From JAISDD01 sp031553935 (GTDB lineage Bacteria > Bacillota > Syntrophomonadia > Syntrophomonadales > Syntrophomonadaceae), in the NCBI GenBank assembly GCA_031553935.1, contig JAVBKS010000001.1:68510-132509 (forward strand): 64,000 nt of DNA, given 5' to 3'. Below the pieces are notes generated by a model. The model saw only the letters and a program-made list of their open reading frames with translations, ran no database searches and was not told where the DNA came from. The position numbers were made by a program, and so were the translations under genes. Shown here one piece after another: positions 28,131-36,343 of the stretch. Within the stretch, counting starts at the first letter, position 1. The number at the start of each line of letters is the position of its first letter.

Positions 28131-28574
28131 CTACTGCCTCTTCTCAATTAATTCAATTTTTTTTAATCTAATTTCATGACGACCCCCGGAAAACTTGGTC
28201 GAAAAAAAAGCGCTCGCTGTCTCTTGAGCCATAACTGTTCCAATAATCCGAGCCCCTAAAACCAAAACATTGGCATTATTATGTTCTCTTGCTAAAGCAG
28301 CCGAAACCGGCTCGTGGCATAAAGCCGCCCTAATGCCGGCAAATTTATTCGCGGTAATTGACATTCCTATTCCGGCACCGCAAATCAGCAATCCCATGGA
28401 TTTTTGATCAGATAGTACTGCTAGAGAAACTGCTTCAGCAATATCCGGATAATCTACGCTGGCATTGCTATAGGCTCCATGATCTTCTACAGTATGTCCT
28501 TGTGCAGACAGAAAACTTATTAACTCTTGTTTTAGTTCAATACCGGCATGGTCACTACCAACAACAATCTTCAT
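28131..28574 (-). CDS. rpiB: Ribose 5-phosphate isomerase B
   Basis: The 147-residue protein begins MKIVVGSDHAGIELK, the RpiB phosphate-binding start, and has GLLICGAGIGMSITANK with the catalytic Cys and the ANVLVLGARIIG segment. It isomerises ribose 5-phosphate and ribulose 5-phosphate in the pentose phosphate pathway. It sits ten bases after ywlE and 12 bases before glyA, a common order in clostridia and bacilli. Galactose-6-phosphate isomerase is a less likely alternative. Confidence 0.93.
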   Translation of the reverse strand: MKIVVGSDHAGIELKQELISFLSAQGHTVEDHGAYSNASVDYPDIAEAVSLAVLSDQKSMGLLICGAGIGMSITANKFAGIRAALCHEPVSAALAREHNNANVLVLGARIIGTVMAQETASAFFSTKFSGGRHEIRLKKIELIEKRQ

Positions 28575-28584
28575 GAATTCTCCT

Positions 28585-29058
28585 TTAACCCAATTCGTTT
28601 CGTATTCTTGTCAAGATCTGCTGGGCATAGAAGAATAGTTGTTCTGCACAGCTGTCATAGGCATCTTGTCCCATTCCTATGGGATCTGTTATATCATTTG
28701 CATCACTATTTATATATTCGCTGATAGCAAAGGTTTTTTCTGCAATCTCAGGATACTCTTCTTTCACGGTATCGGCTTGCCATTTAGTCATAGTCAGTAA
28801 TAAATCTGCTTCATAAGCAAGTTTTTCATCAAGCAAACGAGCACGGTGATTGGATAAATTCATACCATACCTTTTTACCGCTTTTACAGCTTCACCTGAA
28901 ACTTTCTGATTGCTTGTCGCTCTAACTCCTGCCGATTCTGTTTTGATAGCTGGCAGCTTATTATTTGACTCGGCAATAACTTTGTCAAAAAGTACCTTTG
29001 CCATTGGACTTCGGCAAGTGTTACCGGTACAGATAAAGAGTATCTTCGTCACATTCAT
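28585..29058 (-). CDS. ywlE: Low-molecular-weight protein arginine/tyrosine phosphatase
   Basis: The 157-residue protein starts with the LMW phosphatase loop ILFICTGNTCRSPMAK. Thr in the CTGNTCRS loop matches YwlE of Bacillus, where this residue selects phosphoarginine over phosphotyrosine. The general acid Asp is in the C-terminal DITDPIGMGQDAYDSC segment. YwlE counteracts the McsB arginine kinase; no mcsB is in the window. It is followed by rpiB and glyA, the same order as in bacilli, which supports the identification. Confidence 0.88.
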   Translation of the reverse strand: MNVTKILFICTGNTCRSPMAKVLFDKVIAESNNKLPAIKTESAGVRATSNQKVSGEAVKAVKRYGMNLSNHRARLLDEKLAYEADLLLTMTKWQADTVKEEYPEIAEKTFAISEYINSDANDITDPIGMGQDAYDSCAEQLFFYAQQILTRIRNELG

Positions 29059-29094
29059 CTTCCTTTATGACACACCAAGTTTGTCGAAAAACCC

Positions 29095-29127
29095 TTCAAT
29101 ACGAGTATGTTATTAACTCGTATTGAA
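29095..29127 (-). terminator. Inverted repeat/terminator between ywlC and ywlE
   Basis: TTCAATACGAGT and ACTCGTATTGAA form a perfect 12-bp stem with a 9-base loop; GGGTTTTTC follows on the minus strand. It could end or attenuate the prfA-prmC-ywlC transcript. The 192 bases between it and the ywlC stop hold nothing I recognise. Confidence 0.6.
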
Positions 29128-29319
29128 AATATTTCTTTTTCTCAGATCAACATTTATAGGTCATATAGTAATAATCCAAGCATACCTAAGCTATAGTCTA
29201 CTCAAAAAAAGAATTCATAGCAACGATTGTATTTTTATTTTCTTCGATCTCACAATTTCTCTAGTCTATAAATGAAAATCGCAGCACTTCGCGATGCTAA
29301 TTGCCGCTGGATCCTGCAA

Positions 29320-29967
29320 TTAATCAGCTATTCTGCCGGTAATTACTTTTTTTATGTCACTAATCTTTACACCACCCAAACGCAAAACTTTATATGGTGT
29401 AACCGATAAGTCAAGCACTGTAGATTCAATGCCAACCATGGTAGGTCCGGCGTCGAGTATAAGCTCTATCTTACCATCAAGCTCTTTCAATACTTCCGCC
29501 GCCGATAATGGACTCGCGTGATTAGAAATATTAGCACTGGTTGCCGCTAATGGGCCGGTTGCTTCAATAAGGGCTAATGCTACCGGGTGGGAAGGCATAC
29601 GAAGTCCCACAGTGTTATCTTTACTTCTTACTCCCGCGGGCAAATCAGACCCTCCACTTACTACTAATGAAAGCGGTCCCGGCCAAAAGTTCTCCATCAA
29701 GCGATTCATATCTGCATTTGAATAGTTTATGACTCCTTTAGTCTGCTCAATATTGCTTATATGAACAAGCAATGGCTTATCTCGCTGCCTGCCTTTGATT
29801 TCGTAGATTTTATCAACAACCTCTCCGGCAAAGACTACTCCCCCCAAACCATAAACTGTTTCCGTGGGAAAAGCAATGACCTTCTTGGCACGCACAATCT
29901 CAGCAGCCCTCTTTATTATAATGGGATCAGGATTTATCGGATCGATACATAATACTTCTGTGTTCAT
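29320..29967 (-). CDS. tsaC: L-threonylcarbamoyladenylate synthase (Sua5/YrdC family)
   Basis: The 215-residue protein makes threonylcarbamoyl-AMP for the t6A37 modification of ANN-decoding tRNAs. YrdC-domain signatures are visible: KKVIAFPTETVYGLGG, RQRDKPLLVHI, TVGLRMPSHPVALALI and GPLAATSANISN. I choose the ATG at 29967, whose ATGA overlaps the prmC stop, indicating translational coupling; the longer frame begins inside prmC without a ribosome site. It corresponds to ywlC. The C-terminal extension of full Sua5 is absent. Confidence 0.93.
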   Translation of the reverse strand: MNTEVLCIDPINPDPIIIKRAAEIVRAKKVIAFPTETVYGLGGVVFAGEVVDKIYEIKGRQRDKPLLVHISNIEQTKGVINYSNADMNRLMENFWPGPLSLVVSGGSDLPAGVRSKDNTVGLRMPSHPVALALIEATGPLAATSANISNHASPLSAAEVLKELDGKIELILDAGPTMVGIESTVLDLSVTPYKVLRLGGVKISDIKKVITGRIAD

Positions 29968-30818
29968 ACTTTGCTTTTGGTGACCATCACGACTCGATCT
30001 AAGCATGAATAGTCTTTAATGACAATCTTTTCCGGAAATGTTTCCAATAATCCCAAAATTTTTTCTCCTTGTTCACAATCAATTTCTAACAGCATACTGC
30101 CCCCATCGTTTAGCATATTAGAGGTTTGAGGAATCATTCTCCGGTAGAGATCGAGGCCGTCCTCTCCGGCAACTAAAGCATGACGCGGCTCGTATTCCCT
30201 TACTTCCGGCATCAGGCGCTCGTATTCATGATCTGGTATGTATGGCAAATTGGCAACAATTAAATCAAAAGCACTGTCTCCTAGAAATGCTGCCAGCAGA
30301 TCGCTCTGGCGAAAATCAATAGTCACTTGGTGTCGGGCCGCATTAGCAACAGCTATGTTTAGAGCAGCTTCCGAAATATCCCCGGCAAAAACTTGGGAAT
30401 TTTTGCAGTAATAGGCAATGCTAACTGCAATAGCGCCGGAGCCGGTACCTATTTCCAGTACCCGCAAATCACTCTTAGTCTTCGCTATAGCAATTGCTTG
30501 CTCAACTATTAACTCAGTTTCGGGACGGGGAATTAAGACGCTAGAGTTCACCTTGAAACTCAAGGACATAAACTCTTTCTCACCGATGATGTATGCATAA
30601 GGCTCTCTCTGGGCTCTTCGCTTTACGAGCTGCTTGTACTTTTGTCTTTCTTGAAAATTGATGGGCTTATCGAAATGAGTATATAAGTATATTCTGTCTT
30701 TTTCTAAGACATATGCCAATAATAATTCAGCATCAAGTCGCGGGGTACTGATTTCTTTACTCCTAAAATATTCTGTCGTCCATTCTAACAAAGATAGAAT
30801 AGTCCACTTCGCTTGCAC
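29964..30818 (-). CDS. prmC: Peptide chain release factor N5-glutamine methyltransferase
   Basis: The 284-residue protein has a helical N-terminal domain and a SAM-binding domain with VLEIGTGSGAIAVSI and the substrate motif NLPY (NPPY in many homologues; Asn and Tyr are retained). PrmC methylates the Gln of the GGQ motif of release factors. Its gene directly follows the stop of prfA, its substrate, with no gap, and overlaps ywlC by four bases, so the three genes appear co-translated. Confidence 0.94.
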   Translation of the reverse strand: MQAKWTILSLLEWTTEYFRSKEISTPRLDAELLLAYVLEKDRIYLYTHFDKPINFQERQKYKQLVKRRAQREPYAYIIGEKEFMSLSFKVNSSVLIPRPETELIVEQAIAIAKTKSDLRVLEIGTGSGAIAVSIAYYCKNSQVFAGDISEAALNIAVANAARHQVTIDFRQSDLLAAFLGDSAFDLIVANLPYIPDHEYERLMPEVREYEPRHALVAGEDGLDLYRRMIPQTSNMLNDGGSMLLEIDCEQGEKILGLLETFPEKIVIKDYSCLDRVVMVTKSKV

Positions 30819-31889
30819 TTAATCCACCTGTTTCATTCGTTCTGCTTGATCATTAGTGATTAAGGCTTCGATTATTTCGTTAATTTGTCCATCCAAAATA
30901 CTGTCTAGTTTGTGTAGAGTTAAATTTATTCTGTGATCGCTAACTCTTCCTTGCGGATAATTATAAGTACGAATTCTTTCACTTCGGTCTCCGCTGCCTA
31001 CTTGGCTTTTCCTGGTTCCAGCTAATTCGGCATTTTTTTCCTCATCATAAACTTCTTTGAGGCGTGCCCGCAATACTCTTAGCGCTTTGGCTTTGTTCTT
31101 GTGCTGCGATTTTTCATCTTGGCATGAGACCACAATTCCTGTAGGTTGATGAGTTATCCTGACCGCCGATTGGGTTGTATTAACTGATTGCCCTCCGGGA
31201 CCGCTGGAGCAAAACACATCAATTTTCAAGTCATTGGGATCAATATCTATTTCAACTTCCTCAGCCTCAGGCAGAACAGCTACCGTTGCTGCTGAAGTAT
31301 GAATACGCCCACTGGATTCCGTGCTTGGAATCCGCTGTACTCTATGCACACCCGACTCAAATTTGAGTTTGCTGTAGGCTCCATTACCATCGACCACAAA
31401 AACTATTTCTTTAAGTCCGCCGATATCGGTGTTGTTGACTTCCAGTACTTCGATCTGCCAACCTTGCAATTCGGCATAACGGCTATACATTCTAAAGAGC
31501 ACATTGGCAAAAAGTGCGGCTTCTTCGCCGCCAGTTCCGGCTCTTATTTCCATAACTACGCTTTTTTCATCATTTGGGTCTTTGGGCAGCAACAAGATCT
31601 TTAGATCCTGTTCCAAAACAATCTTTTGTTCCTGTAAACTCTGCAATTCATCTTGGAGCATTTGTTTAAATTCTGGATCTTGCTCATCTAAAAGCATCTC
31701 TTTGCTATCCTCGGCCTGCTTAACAATGCTCTTAAACTCGCGATATTTACTTACTATGTCAGTCAACTCGGCATGAGCCTTTGCATATTTCGTGAAACGG
31801 CTCTGATCCGATATCACTTCATTTTGACTGAGCAGGTCGTTCAATTCATCATATTTTTGAGATAATATCTCTAATTTTTCTTGCATCAC
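30819..31889 (-). CDS. prfA: Peptide chain release factor 1
   Basis: The 356-residue protein shows the peptidyl-hydrolase loop SSGPGGQSVNTTQSAVR with GGQ, and the PxT-type anticodon-like region in the central domain (HRVQRIPSTESSGRIHTS). RF1 reads UAA and UAG and releases the finished peptide on the ribosome. Length is standard. It is followed immediately by prmC, and the DUF1385 gene lies 97 bases upstream with no obvious terminator between them. Confidence 0.96.
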   Translation of the reverse strand: MMQEKLEILSQKYDELNDLLSQNEVISDQSRFTKYAKAHAELTDIVSKYREFKSIVKQAEDSKEMLLDEQDPEFKQMLQDELQSLQEQKIVLEQDLKILLLPKDPNDEKSVVMEIRAGTGGEEAALFANVLFRMYSRYAELQGWQIEVLEVNNTDIGGLKEIVFVVDGNGAYSKLKFESGVHRVQRIPSTESSGRIHTSAATVAVLPEAEEVEIDIDPNDLKIDVFCSSGPGGQSVNTTQSAVRITHQPTGIVVSCQDEKSQHKNKAKALRVLRARLKEVYDEEKNAELAGTRKSQVGSGDRSERIRTYNYPQGRVSDHRINLTLHKLDSILDGQINEIIEALITNDQAERMKQVD

Positions 31890-31986
31890 AATCTCCTCAA
31901 TTTAAGCTTGAGCTACAGTTCATGTCTATAATACAAGTGCAAAAAGCACCATCATCAACAAGTATATATATTTCAGGGCCTAATTC

Positions 31987-32862
31987 CTATGCCGGTGCTT
32001 CCACCTCGTAGATTGCCTGCAATGCGGTCAAAGCAACTTCTAATTGCTGATCGTCTGGTTCCCTGGTAGTTAGCTTCTGCAAATACAGTCCAGGCAATAT
32101 TAAAATATTCGCCCATTTATTGCCGAAATTTTTTCCGCTCCATCGAGTAAACTCATAACCTAAGCCAGCTATTATTGGCAAGGCAACTATTCGGCTGATT
32201 ATTTTGTATAATAGGCTGCCGTCGCCAAGCAATGCAAAGACTATTATAGAAATAATCATAACCATGAAAAGAAAGCTGGTTCCACAGCGGGGGTGAAGTG
32301 TACTATGTTTGCGGGCATTATCTACATTCAGCTCTTCTCCCGCCTCATAAGTAAATATGGTTTTGTGCTCGGCACCATGATACATAAAAACTCTGGCAAT
32401 ATCCTCCATAAATGAGATGGCATAAACATAGAGCAAGAAAAATATTACCCGAATAATACCTTCAACCACATTTTGCATGAACACATTGCCCAGATAACCC
32501 GAAGTAAAATGCACAACAGCGGTAGGTAAAACTAAGAATAACAAAACCGCCAAGACAAAGGCTATTGTCATGCTTACCACTATTTCAAATGTGGTTAATT
32601 CTTCTTCCGTCTCATCCATTGCCAGATTAGCAGACTTATTTAAAGCCTTTAATCCGGTTATCATTGCTGTTGCCAAAACGTAGCTGCCTCGGATTAACGG
32701 CCATTTTAAAAATGGAAACCTTTTATAATAATCTTTGCGCTGCTCAACTTCTAAGGCAATAGTGCCATCTGCCCGGCGTACGGCAATTGCTGTTTCTTTC
32801 GGTCCTTGCATCATTACTCCTTCGAGTAATGCCATGCCGCCATAAACATTTTTAGCGTTCAT
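31987..32862 (-). CDS. DUF1385 (YqhQ-like) membrane protein
   Basis: The 291-residue form begins at ATG 32862, matching family starts that run almost directly into YGGMALLEGVMMQGP; a GTG 90 bases upstream is an alternative start. Several membrane helices follow (about residues 80-165 and 195-235), with the DUF1385 signature MYHGAEHKTIFTYE and HPRCGTSFLFMV. The biochemical function is unknown. The rpmE-DUF1385-prfA-prmC order is common in clostridia and supports the call. The C-terminus LEVALTALQAIYEVE is typical. Confidence 0.88.
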   Translation of the reverse strand: MNAKNVYGGMALLEGVMMQGPKETAIAVRRADGTIALEVEQRKDYYKRFPFLKWPLIRGSYVLATAMITGLKALNKSANLAMDETEEELTTFEIVVSMTIAFVLAVLLFLVLPTAVVHFTSGYLGNVFMQNVVEGIIRVIFFLLYVYAISFMEDIARVFMYHGAEHKTIFTYEAGEELNVDNARKHSTLHPRCGTSFLFMVMIISIIVFALLGDGSLLYKIISRIVALPIIAGLGYEFTRWSGKNFGNKWANILILPGLYLQKLTTREPDDQQLEVALTALQAIYEVEAPA

Positions 32863-32963
32863 TTTATTTAACCCATTAAGAGCAAAAAGACGGTTTTTGT
32901 CTCGAAGAAATGAAATCTGGGTTCTCGAGATCAATAACCGTTCCCTTGTCACTTCGTCTTTAA

Positions 32964-33167
32964 TTATTGCAGACCATATTTTTTCTTGAATTTTTCAACG
33001 CGTCCGGTTGTATCTACTAATTTGCTCTTGTTCCCGGTATAAAAAGGATGACATTTAGAGCATATTTCAACTTTTAGATTCTCTTTCGTTGAACCGATGG
33101 TAAACTCATTACCGCATGCACAACGCGCTGAAGCGCTAAAATACTGGGGATGAATATTCTCTCTCAA
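32964..33167 (-). CDS. rpmE: 50S ribosomal protein L31, zinc-binding form
   Basis: The 67-residue protein begins at TTG, six bases after AGGTGG. It has MRENIHPQY at the start, the zinc-binding pairs CACG and CSKC (four Cys, the C+ type), and the HPFYTGNKSKLVDTTGRVEKF signature split across the tail. L31 lies at the subunit interface and also acts as a zinc store; no zinc-free paralogue is in the window. It marks the border between the housekeeping block and the ATPase island. Confidence 0.95.
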   Translation of the reverse strand: MRENIHPQYFSASARCACGNEFTIGSTKENLKVEICSKCHPFYTGNKSKLVDTTGRVEKFKKKYGLQ

Positions 33168-33225
33168 GTTCTTCCACCTCTCTTGAAAACTGATTCAATA
33201 ACTGCAGAAAAATTATAACAACAAA

Positions 33226-33357
33226 ATGGCCGAAACACAAGTTAAATGTTATTCATTCTGTGATTGGTCAATGATTGCTAAGGACGACCCGTTTTTGTTT
33301 ATCCAAAATTACAAACCAGCAATCATTATTGTTGAGCAGACAAGAGATAAGAATTAG
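33226..33357 (+). pseudogene. Relic of an AAA/DUF4143 ATPase gene (43-codon open fragment)
   Basis: An open frame from ATG 33226 to TAG 33357 encodes a 43-residue peptide that aligns with the segment between Walker A and Walker B of the ATPase at 36344. AKDDPFLFIQNYKPAIIIVE matches AKRDPVLFFQTYKPPIIIDE, and the first residues MAETQVKCYSFCD match LAEKRNRTYVTLD. Three residues are missing in the middle and the Walker B Asp is Val. Walker A, the rest of the AAA core and DUF4143 are absent. It is best read as a remnant of a third family member, not a working gene. Confidence 0.72.
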
Positions 33358-33407
33358 TATTATTACTCTTTTTTGTCTCGGCGAGCTATATTTCGTAGAA
33401 TAGATTA

Positions 33408-34703
33408 TTAAATACAGAAAGCTGCATAAAGTGGTACGGTTTTCTTTCCATTTTCAAAACCAAAGTTCTTGGTCGAAAGTTTAATTGCATACTCCGGTTT
33501 GTGAATATCCATGTATACATTAAGGCTTTTGGCCTTTGTGTTGTCTGCTGATTTTACTTCAATGGGTATGATTTTGCCCTCGCGTTGGATGATGAAATCG
33601 ACTTCCGCACCGCGTTTAGACATCCAAAAATAGTTTTTATAATTATTAGCCGTCAGTTGACAGCAAACATAGTTTTCGACCATGCCGCCTTTAAAGTCAT
33701 TAAGTTCATCGGAAATGTATAGGATATCTTCAGCTACAGTATCTTTTTTTGCGCAGAGCAAGCCAACATCTGAGACATAGATTTTGAAAGCATCTATGTC
33801 GCGATAGTTTTCAAGCGGCTTTTTCGGCTGTTCAGCACGGTATATCCGCGTCACAATGCCGGTGAGCGCAAGCCATTCGATAGCATTCTCAAACTCAGCC
33901 GCTCGCGCGCCTGACTTAATTAGCTTGTACTGAAACCGTGTGTTTTTTTTGGAAAGCTGAACTGTAACATTGTCGTATACAAGCCGTGTTTTCTTGATTT
34001 CATTCTGCGAGTTGTATTTGCTCATGTCGTTTAGATAGCTTTCCAAAATCATGTTTTGGGTATGCCGCACCAAAATATAATCTTTAGTTGTGATAAACTT
34101 ACTCACGCAGTCTGGCATACCGCCAACAACTAGGTACTGCTTATAATAAGCGAGGGCTGCATCATGAAGTGCGCAGGGCAGAGCTTCGCTCTTTTCGAAG
34201 CAGGTCTTTATTTGTTTAATCAGCTCAGACTCACCATTAGCAAGCAAAAACTCTTCCATATCCATGGGATAAAGGGTTTTAATGTCTACCTTGCCCACAG
34301 GAAAGGAAAACTTTTCGCGGTTTACGGCAACACCGAGCAGACTTCCAAGGGCTACAATATGATATTCAGGTGCGTTTTCGGAGAAGTATTTGAGCGAAGT
34401 CAGCGCCCTTTCACAGAGTTGCACTTCATCCAGCACAATCAAGGTCTTTTCTTTTACTATAGTCAGGGAAGAGTTTCGGGAAAGCATCGGAATAAGATAG
34501 TTGGGATCAATACTTTCGTCAAAGACCTTCGAAAGCCGCGGATTGGTTTCAAAATTGAAGTAAGCTACATTTTCATATTGCTCACGTCCAAACTCTAAGA
34601 TGGAGTAAGTCTTGCCAACCTGACGTGCGCCCTGCAAAACTAGAGGTTTACGGTATGGGCTGATCTTCCATCCCGTTAAGTATTGTGAAATTTTCCGGTA
34701 CAT
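33408..34703 (-). CDS. AAA-family ATPase with DUF4143 domain (first copy)
   Basis: The 431-residue protein is taken from ATG 34703, nine bases after AGGAG; a Met three codons earlier abuts that site. The N-terminal AAA_14 domain has Walker A LQGARQVGKT near residue 30 and Walker B TLIVLDEVQ. The C-terminal DUF4143 part contains EVDFIIQ and PIEVKSAD, an arrangement like the PD-(D/E)xK nuclease core. Function of the family is unknown; copies are scattered through bacterial and archaeal genomes and behave like accessory genes. The second copy lies about 1.6 kb away on the opposite strand and is only distantly similar. Confidence 0.88.
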   Translation of the reverse strand: MYRKISQYLTGWKISPYRKPLVLQGARQVGKTYSILEFGREQYENVAYFNFETNPRLSKVFDESIDPNYLIPMLSRNSSLTIVKEKTLIVLDEVQLCERALTSLKYFSENAPEYHIVALGSLLGVAVNREKFSFPVGKVDIKTLYPMDMEEFLLANGESELIKQIKTCFEKSEALPCALHDAALAYYKQYLVVGGMPDCVSKFITTKDYILVRHTQNMILESYLNDMSKYNSQNEIKKTRLVYDNVTVQLSKKNTRFQYKLIKSGARAAEFENAIEWLALTGIVTRIYRAEQPKKPLENYRDIDAFKIYVSDVGLLCAKKDTVAEDILYISDELNDFKGGMVENYVCCQLTANNYKNYFWMSKRGAEVDFIIQREGKIIPIEVKSADNTKAKSLNVYMDIHKPEYAIKLSTKNFGFENGKKTVPLYAAFCI

Positions 34704-34747
34704 GCAGATCATCTCCTGATGATTGATGGCGAAAGCTTATCATATTA

Positions 34748-34797
34748 TCATGCAATTTTCAAGGAATAATGCAAATATTATTCATCATATTGCATGA
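34748..34797. promoter_or_regulatory. Inverted repeat upstream of the first DUF4143 ATPase
   Basis: TCATGCAAT (34748-34756) and ATTGCATGA (34789-34797) are perfect 9-base inverted copies 32 bases apart in the AT-rich upstream region of the ATPase gene. A bound dimer or looped repressor is possible; the function is inference. Confidence 0.4.
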
Positions 34798-34896
34798 ACT
34801 TTGTCATTGGTCAATGACCCACAACTTTATAATAAAAATGAACCTTTTTTCTGGTGTACTGGGCAAGAGTTTTCAAAACCGCCCCATACTTTGTTA

Positions 34897-34944
34897 TTGT
34901 CAACTGAAAACTGGTCCACTCTACCGGTTGAAAAAGAGTCCAAA
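34897..34944. mobile_element. Insertion-sequence end-like remnant (IS21-type pattern)
   Basis: TGTCAACTGAAAACTGGTCC is followed by a second, related unit, CGGTTGAAAAAGAGTCCA; both share TGAAAA then GTCCA. Tandem internal repeats beginning with TG are usual at IS21-family ends. No istA or istB frame is next to it, so only a solo end could remain. Confidence 0.4.
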
Positions 34945-34996
34945 AAAAGGTCGTAAATAGGGAAAAACTAGTAACAGATAAAGCTAATCAAGCAGA

Positions 34997-35310
34997 TTAG
35001 ACTACTTCTTTATAAGTGCCAACAATCTTTTCGAAAAACTGTACATGGAAATCTACGAAAACTTCTTTCTTCTGAGAGGGAAATAAATATGGAGTGCTAT
35101 CGTTTTGCTTACTCCTAAAGTATAATAATAAACTCGGCGTTTCCAGCAATCTCCAACATCCCAGCTTCAATTTTCTTGTCAGCATACTTTACTCGCAGCT
35201 TTTCCAGCAGCTTTTTTACAGCGCAGATCACAAGCACGGCAGTGCGCTGCCGGTTCACGTTCACCAAGAGATTCTGACGCTGATTACGGGCTAAGAAATT
35301 GCAATGCCTG
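34997..35310 (-). pseudogene. Decayed coding fragment, family unknown
   Basis: Two minus-strand frames join into a protein-like reading. The first (about 35130-35310) includes QRQNLLVNVNRQRTAVLVI and LLEKLRVKYADKKIEAG with a stop soon after; the second continues in another frame as STPYLFPSQKKEVFVDFHVQ and FFEKIVGTYKEVV to a stop at 34997. Residue composition and lack of stops look coding, with one frameshift between them. I do not recognise the parent gene, and no start codon with a ribosome site is present. Confidence 0.38.
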
Positions 35311-35316
35311 ATGTTT

Positions 35317-35348
35317 ACAGGGCAGGCTCAATTGTGAGCCTGCCCTGT
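35317..35348 (-). terminator. Strong hairpin downstream of the DUF3795 gene
   Basis: ACAGGGCAGGCTCA and TGAGCCTGCCCTGT form a perfect, GC-rich 14-bp stem with a 4-base loop, 17 bases beyond the DUF3795 stop. The T-tract is weak on both strands, so termination efficiency is uncertain. Confidence 0.62.
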
Positions 35349-35365
35349 GCCGTCTTAATGAAAAG

Positions 35366-36163
35366 CTACACTCCGTAATGTATAACAAACTTATCTTCCT
35401 TTTTTGCTCTATTTAACAAATTCAACAGAGCGGATATTTCTGTTTCGCAGAGTCTTGAAAACCGTTCATTGGTATGATTCCTAATTATCTCGGCAAATAT
35501 ATCAAGTGAATCAGGCGGTATGAGTGTAACTCCCCAGCGTGCAAGAGCAGTTTCGGGGCGGCTGAACTTATGAAAATATGACTTCATGGAGGTGAGCCCC
35601 TCCCACCAATAATTTATGATTTCATCGGGGATCGAAATGCATTGGTATTTATTCAGGCAATCTTCGAAGCTCAATCCTTCTGTGAATTCTGAATAATCTT
35701 TTTGTTTATCAAAATTATCTATAATCCCAAATTGAGCATTAGGTCCCAATCTCATATCGACAAGTTTGGCACCACAATCACTGCATTCCGCGCTGTGTAT
35801 TGAGATGATACCACCGCATCGTGAACAAGTCCAATATCTGCGCTCACCCTCCAAAAAAGCTGGGACACCAGTGTCTTTAGCATCATAACTGTTCATGATT
35901 AAGCTCCAGTTATAACGCTCATACCTGCGTTCAAAGTTTTCGATATGTTTGCACGGGAAATCAATACATTGAAAACAATGTGTGTATCTTCTATCTGTTA
36001 TGCAAGATTTGATTTTGCATTTCCCGCAATGATCGGGCTTTGCTACCTCGTTTGAATTGCAGCCTTTACATGGCGTTTTTGAGAGGCAATGCTTATAACA
36101 GACTGTGCAGTTCATGCCGCAAGGGGCAAGCATAGCAACATCAATTGTTTCAGGCATTTTCAT
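35366..36163 (-). CDS. DUF3795-family cysteine-rich protein
   Basis: The 265-residue protein opens with a DUF3795 metal-cluster region: LAPCGMNCTVCYKHCL, CKGC, HCGKCKIKSC and HCFQCIDFPC in residues about 13-92. A separate zinc ribbon follows (CSRCGG and CSDCGAK, about 113-133). The rest is helical with no recognised motif. DUF3795 proteins have unknown function and probably bind zinc or an iron-sulphur cluster. It lies between the two ATPase genes and on the same strand as the first, with its own hairpin terminator, so it is not clearly part of an operon with either. Confidence 0.78.
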   Translation of the reverse strand: MKMPETIDVAMLAPCGMNCTVCYKHCLSKTPCKGCNSNEVAKPDHCGKCKIKSCITDRRYTHCFQCIDFPCKHIENFERRYERYNWSLIMNSYDAKDTGVPAFLEGERRYWTCSRCGGIISIHSAECSDCGAKLVDMRLGPNAQFGIIDNFDKQKDYSEFTEGLSFEDCLNKYQCISIPDEIINYWWEGLTSMKSYFHKFSRPETALARWGVTLIPPDSLDIFAEIIRNHTNERFSRLCETEISALLNLLNRAKKEDKFVIHYGV

Positions 36164-36293
36164 GGTTGACTTACCTCTTTCATGGATCTTCTACAGTATA
36201 TCACTAAGAAACAAAATTCACAGCATCCTCAAGCGCCGAAGCGGTCACCACCGCCCCGGCGGTTCTGAAGTCTTGCATTTGATACATCGAGTG

Positions 36294-36333
36294 ATTTATG
36301 ATAATATAAACTCAACTTTACATTATCATAAAT
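36294..36333. promoter_or_regulatory. Palindrome just upstream of the second DUF4143 ATPase
   Basis: ATTTATGATAAT (36294-36305) and ATTATCATAAAT (36322-36333) are perfect 12-base inverted copies separated by 16 bases, ending 10 bases before the start codon. It could be an operator or an mRNA hairpin close to the GAGGTG ribosome site, either way suited to autoregulation. Confidence 0.5.
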
Positions 36334-36343
36334 GAGGTGTGCC

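Larger units (their letters stand above)
34704..35365. other. Gene-poor stretch of the ATPase island
   Basis: This 660-base stretch has no intact gene. It holds the inverted repeat near the ATPase, an insertion-sequence-like end (34897-34944), a decayed minus-strand coding fragment (about 34997-35310) and a strong hairpin (35317-35348). Together they look like the debris of past insertions and deletions. Confidence 0.55.

Noticed and set aside
35094..35294. 66-residue plus-strand frame in the ATPase island
   Set aside because: The opposite strand has the more protein-like reading; this frame lacks a ribosome site and homologous features.
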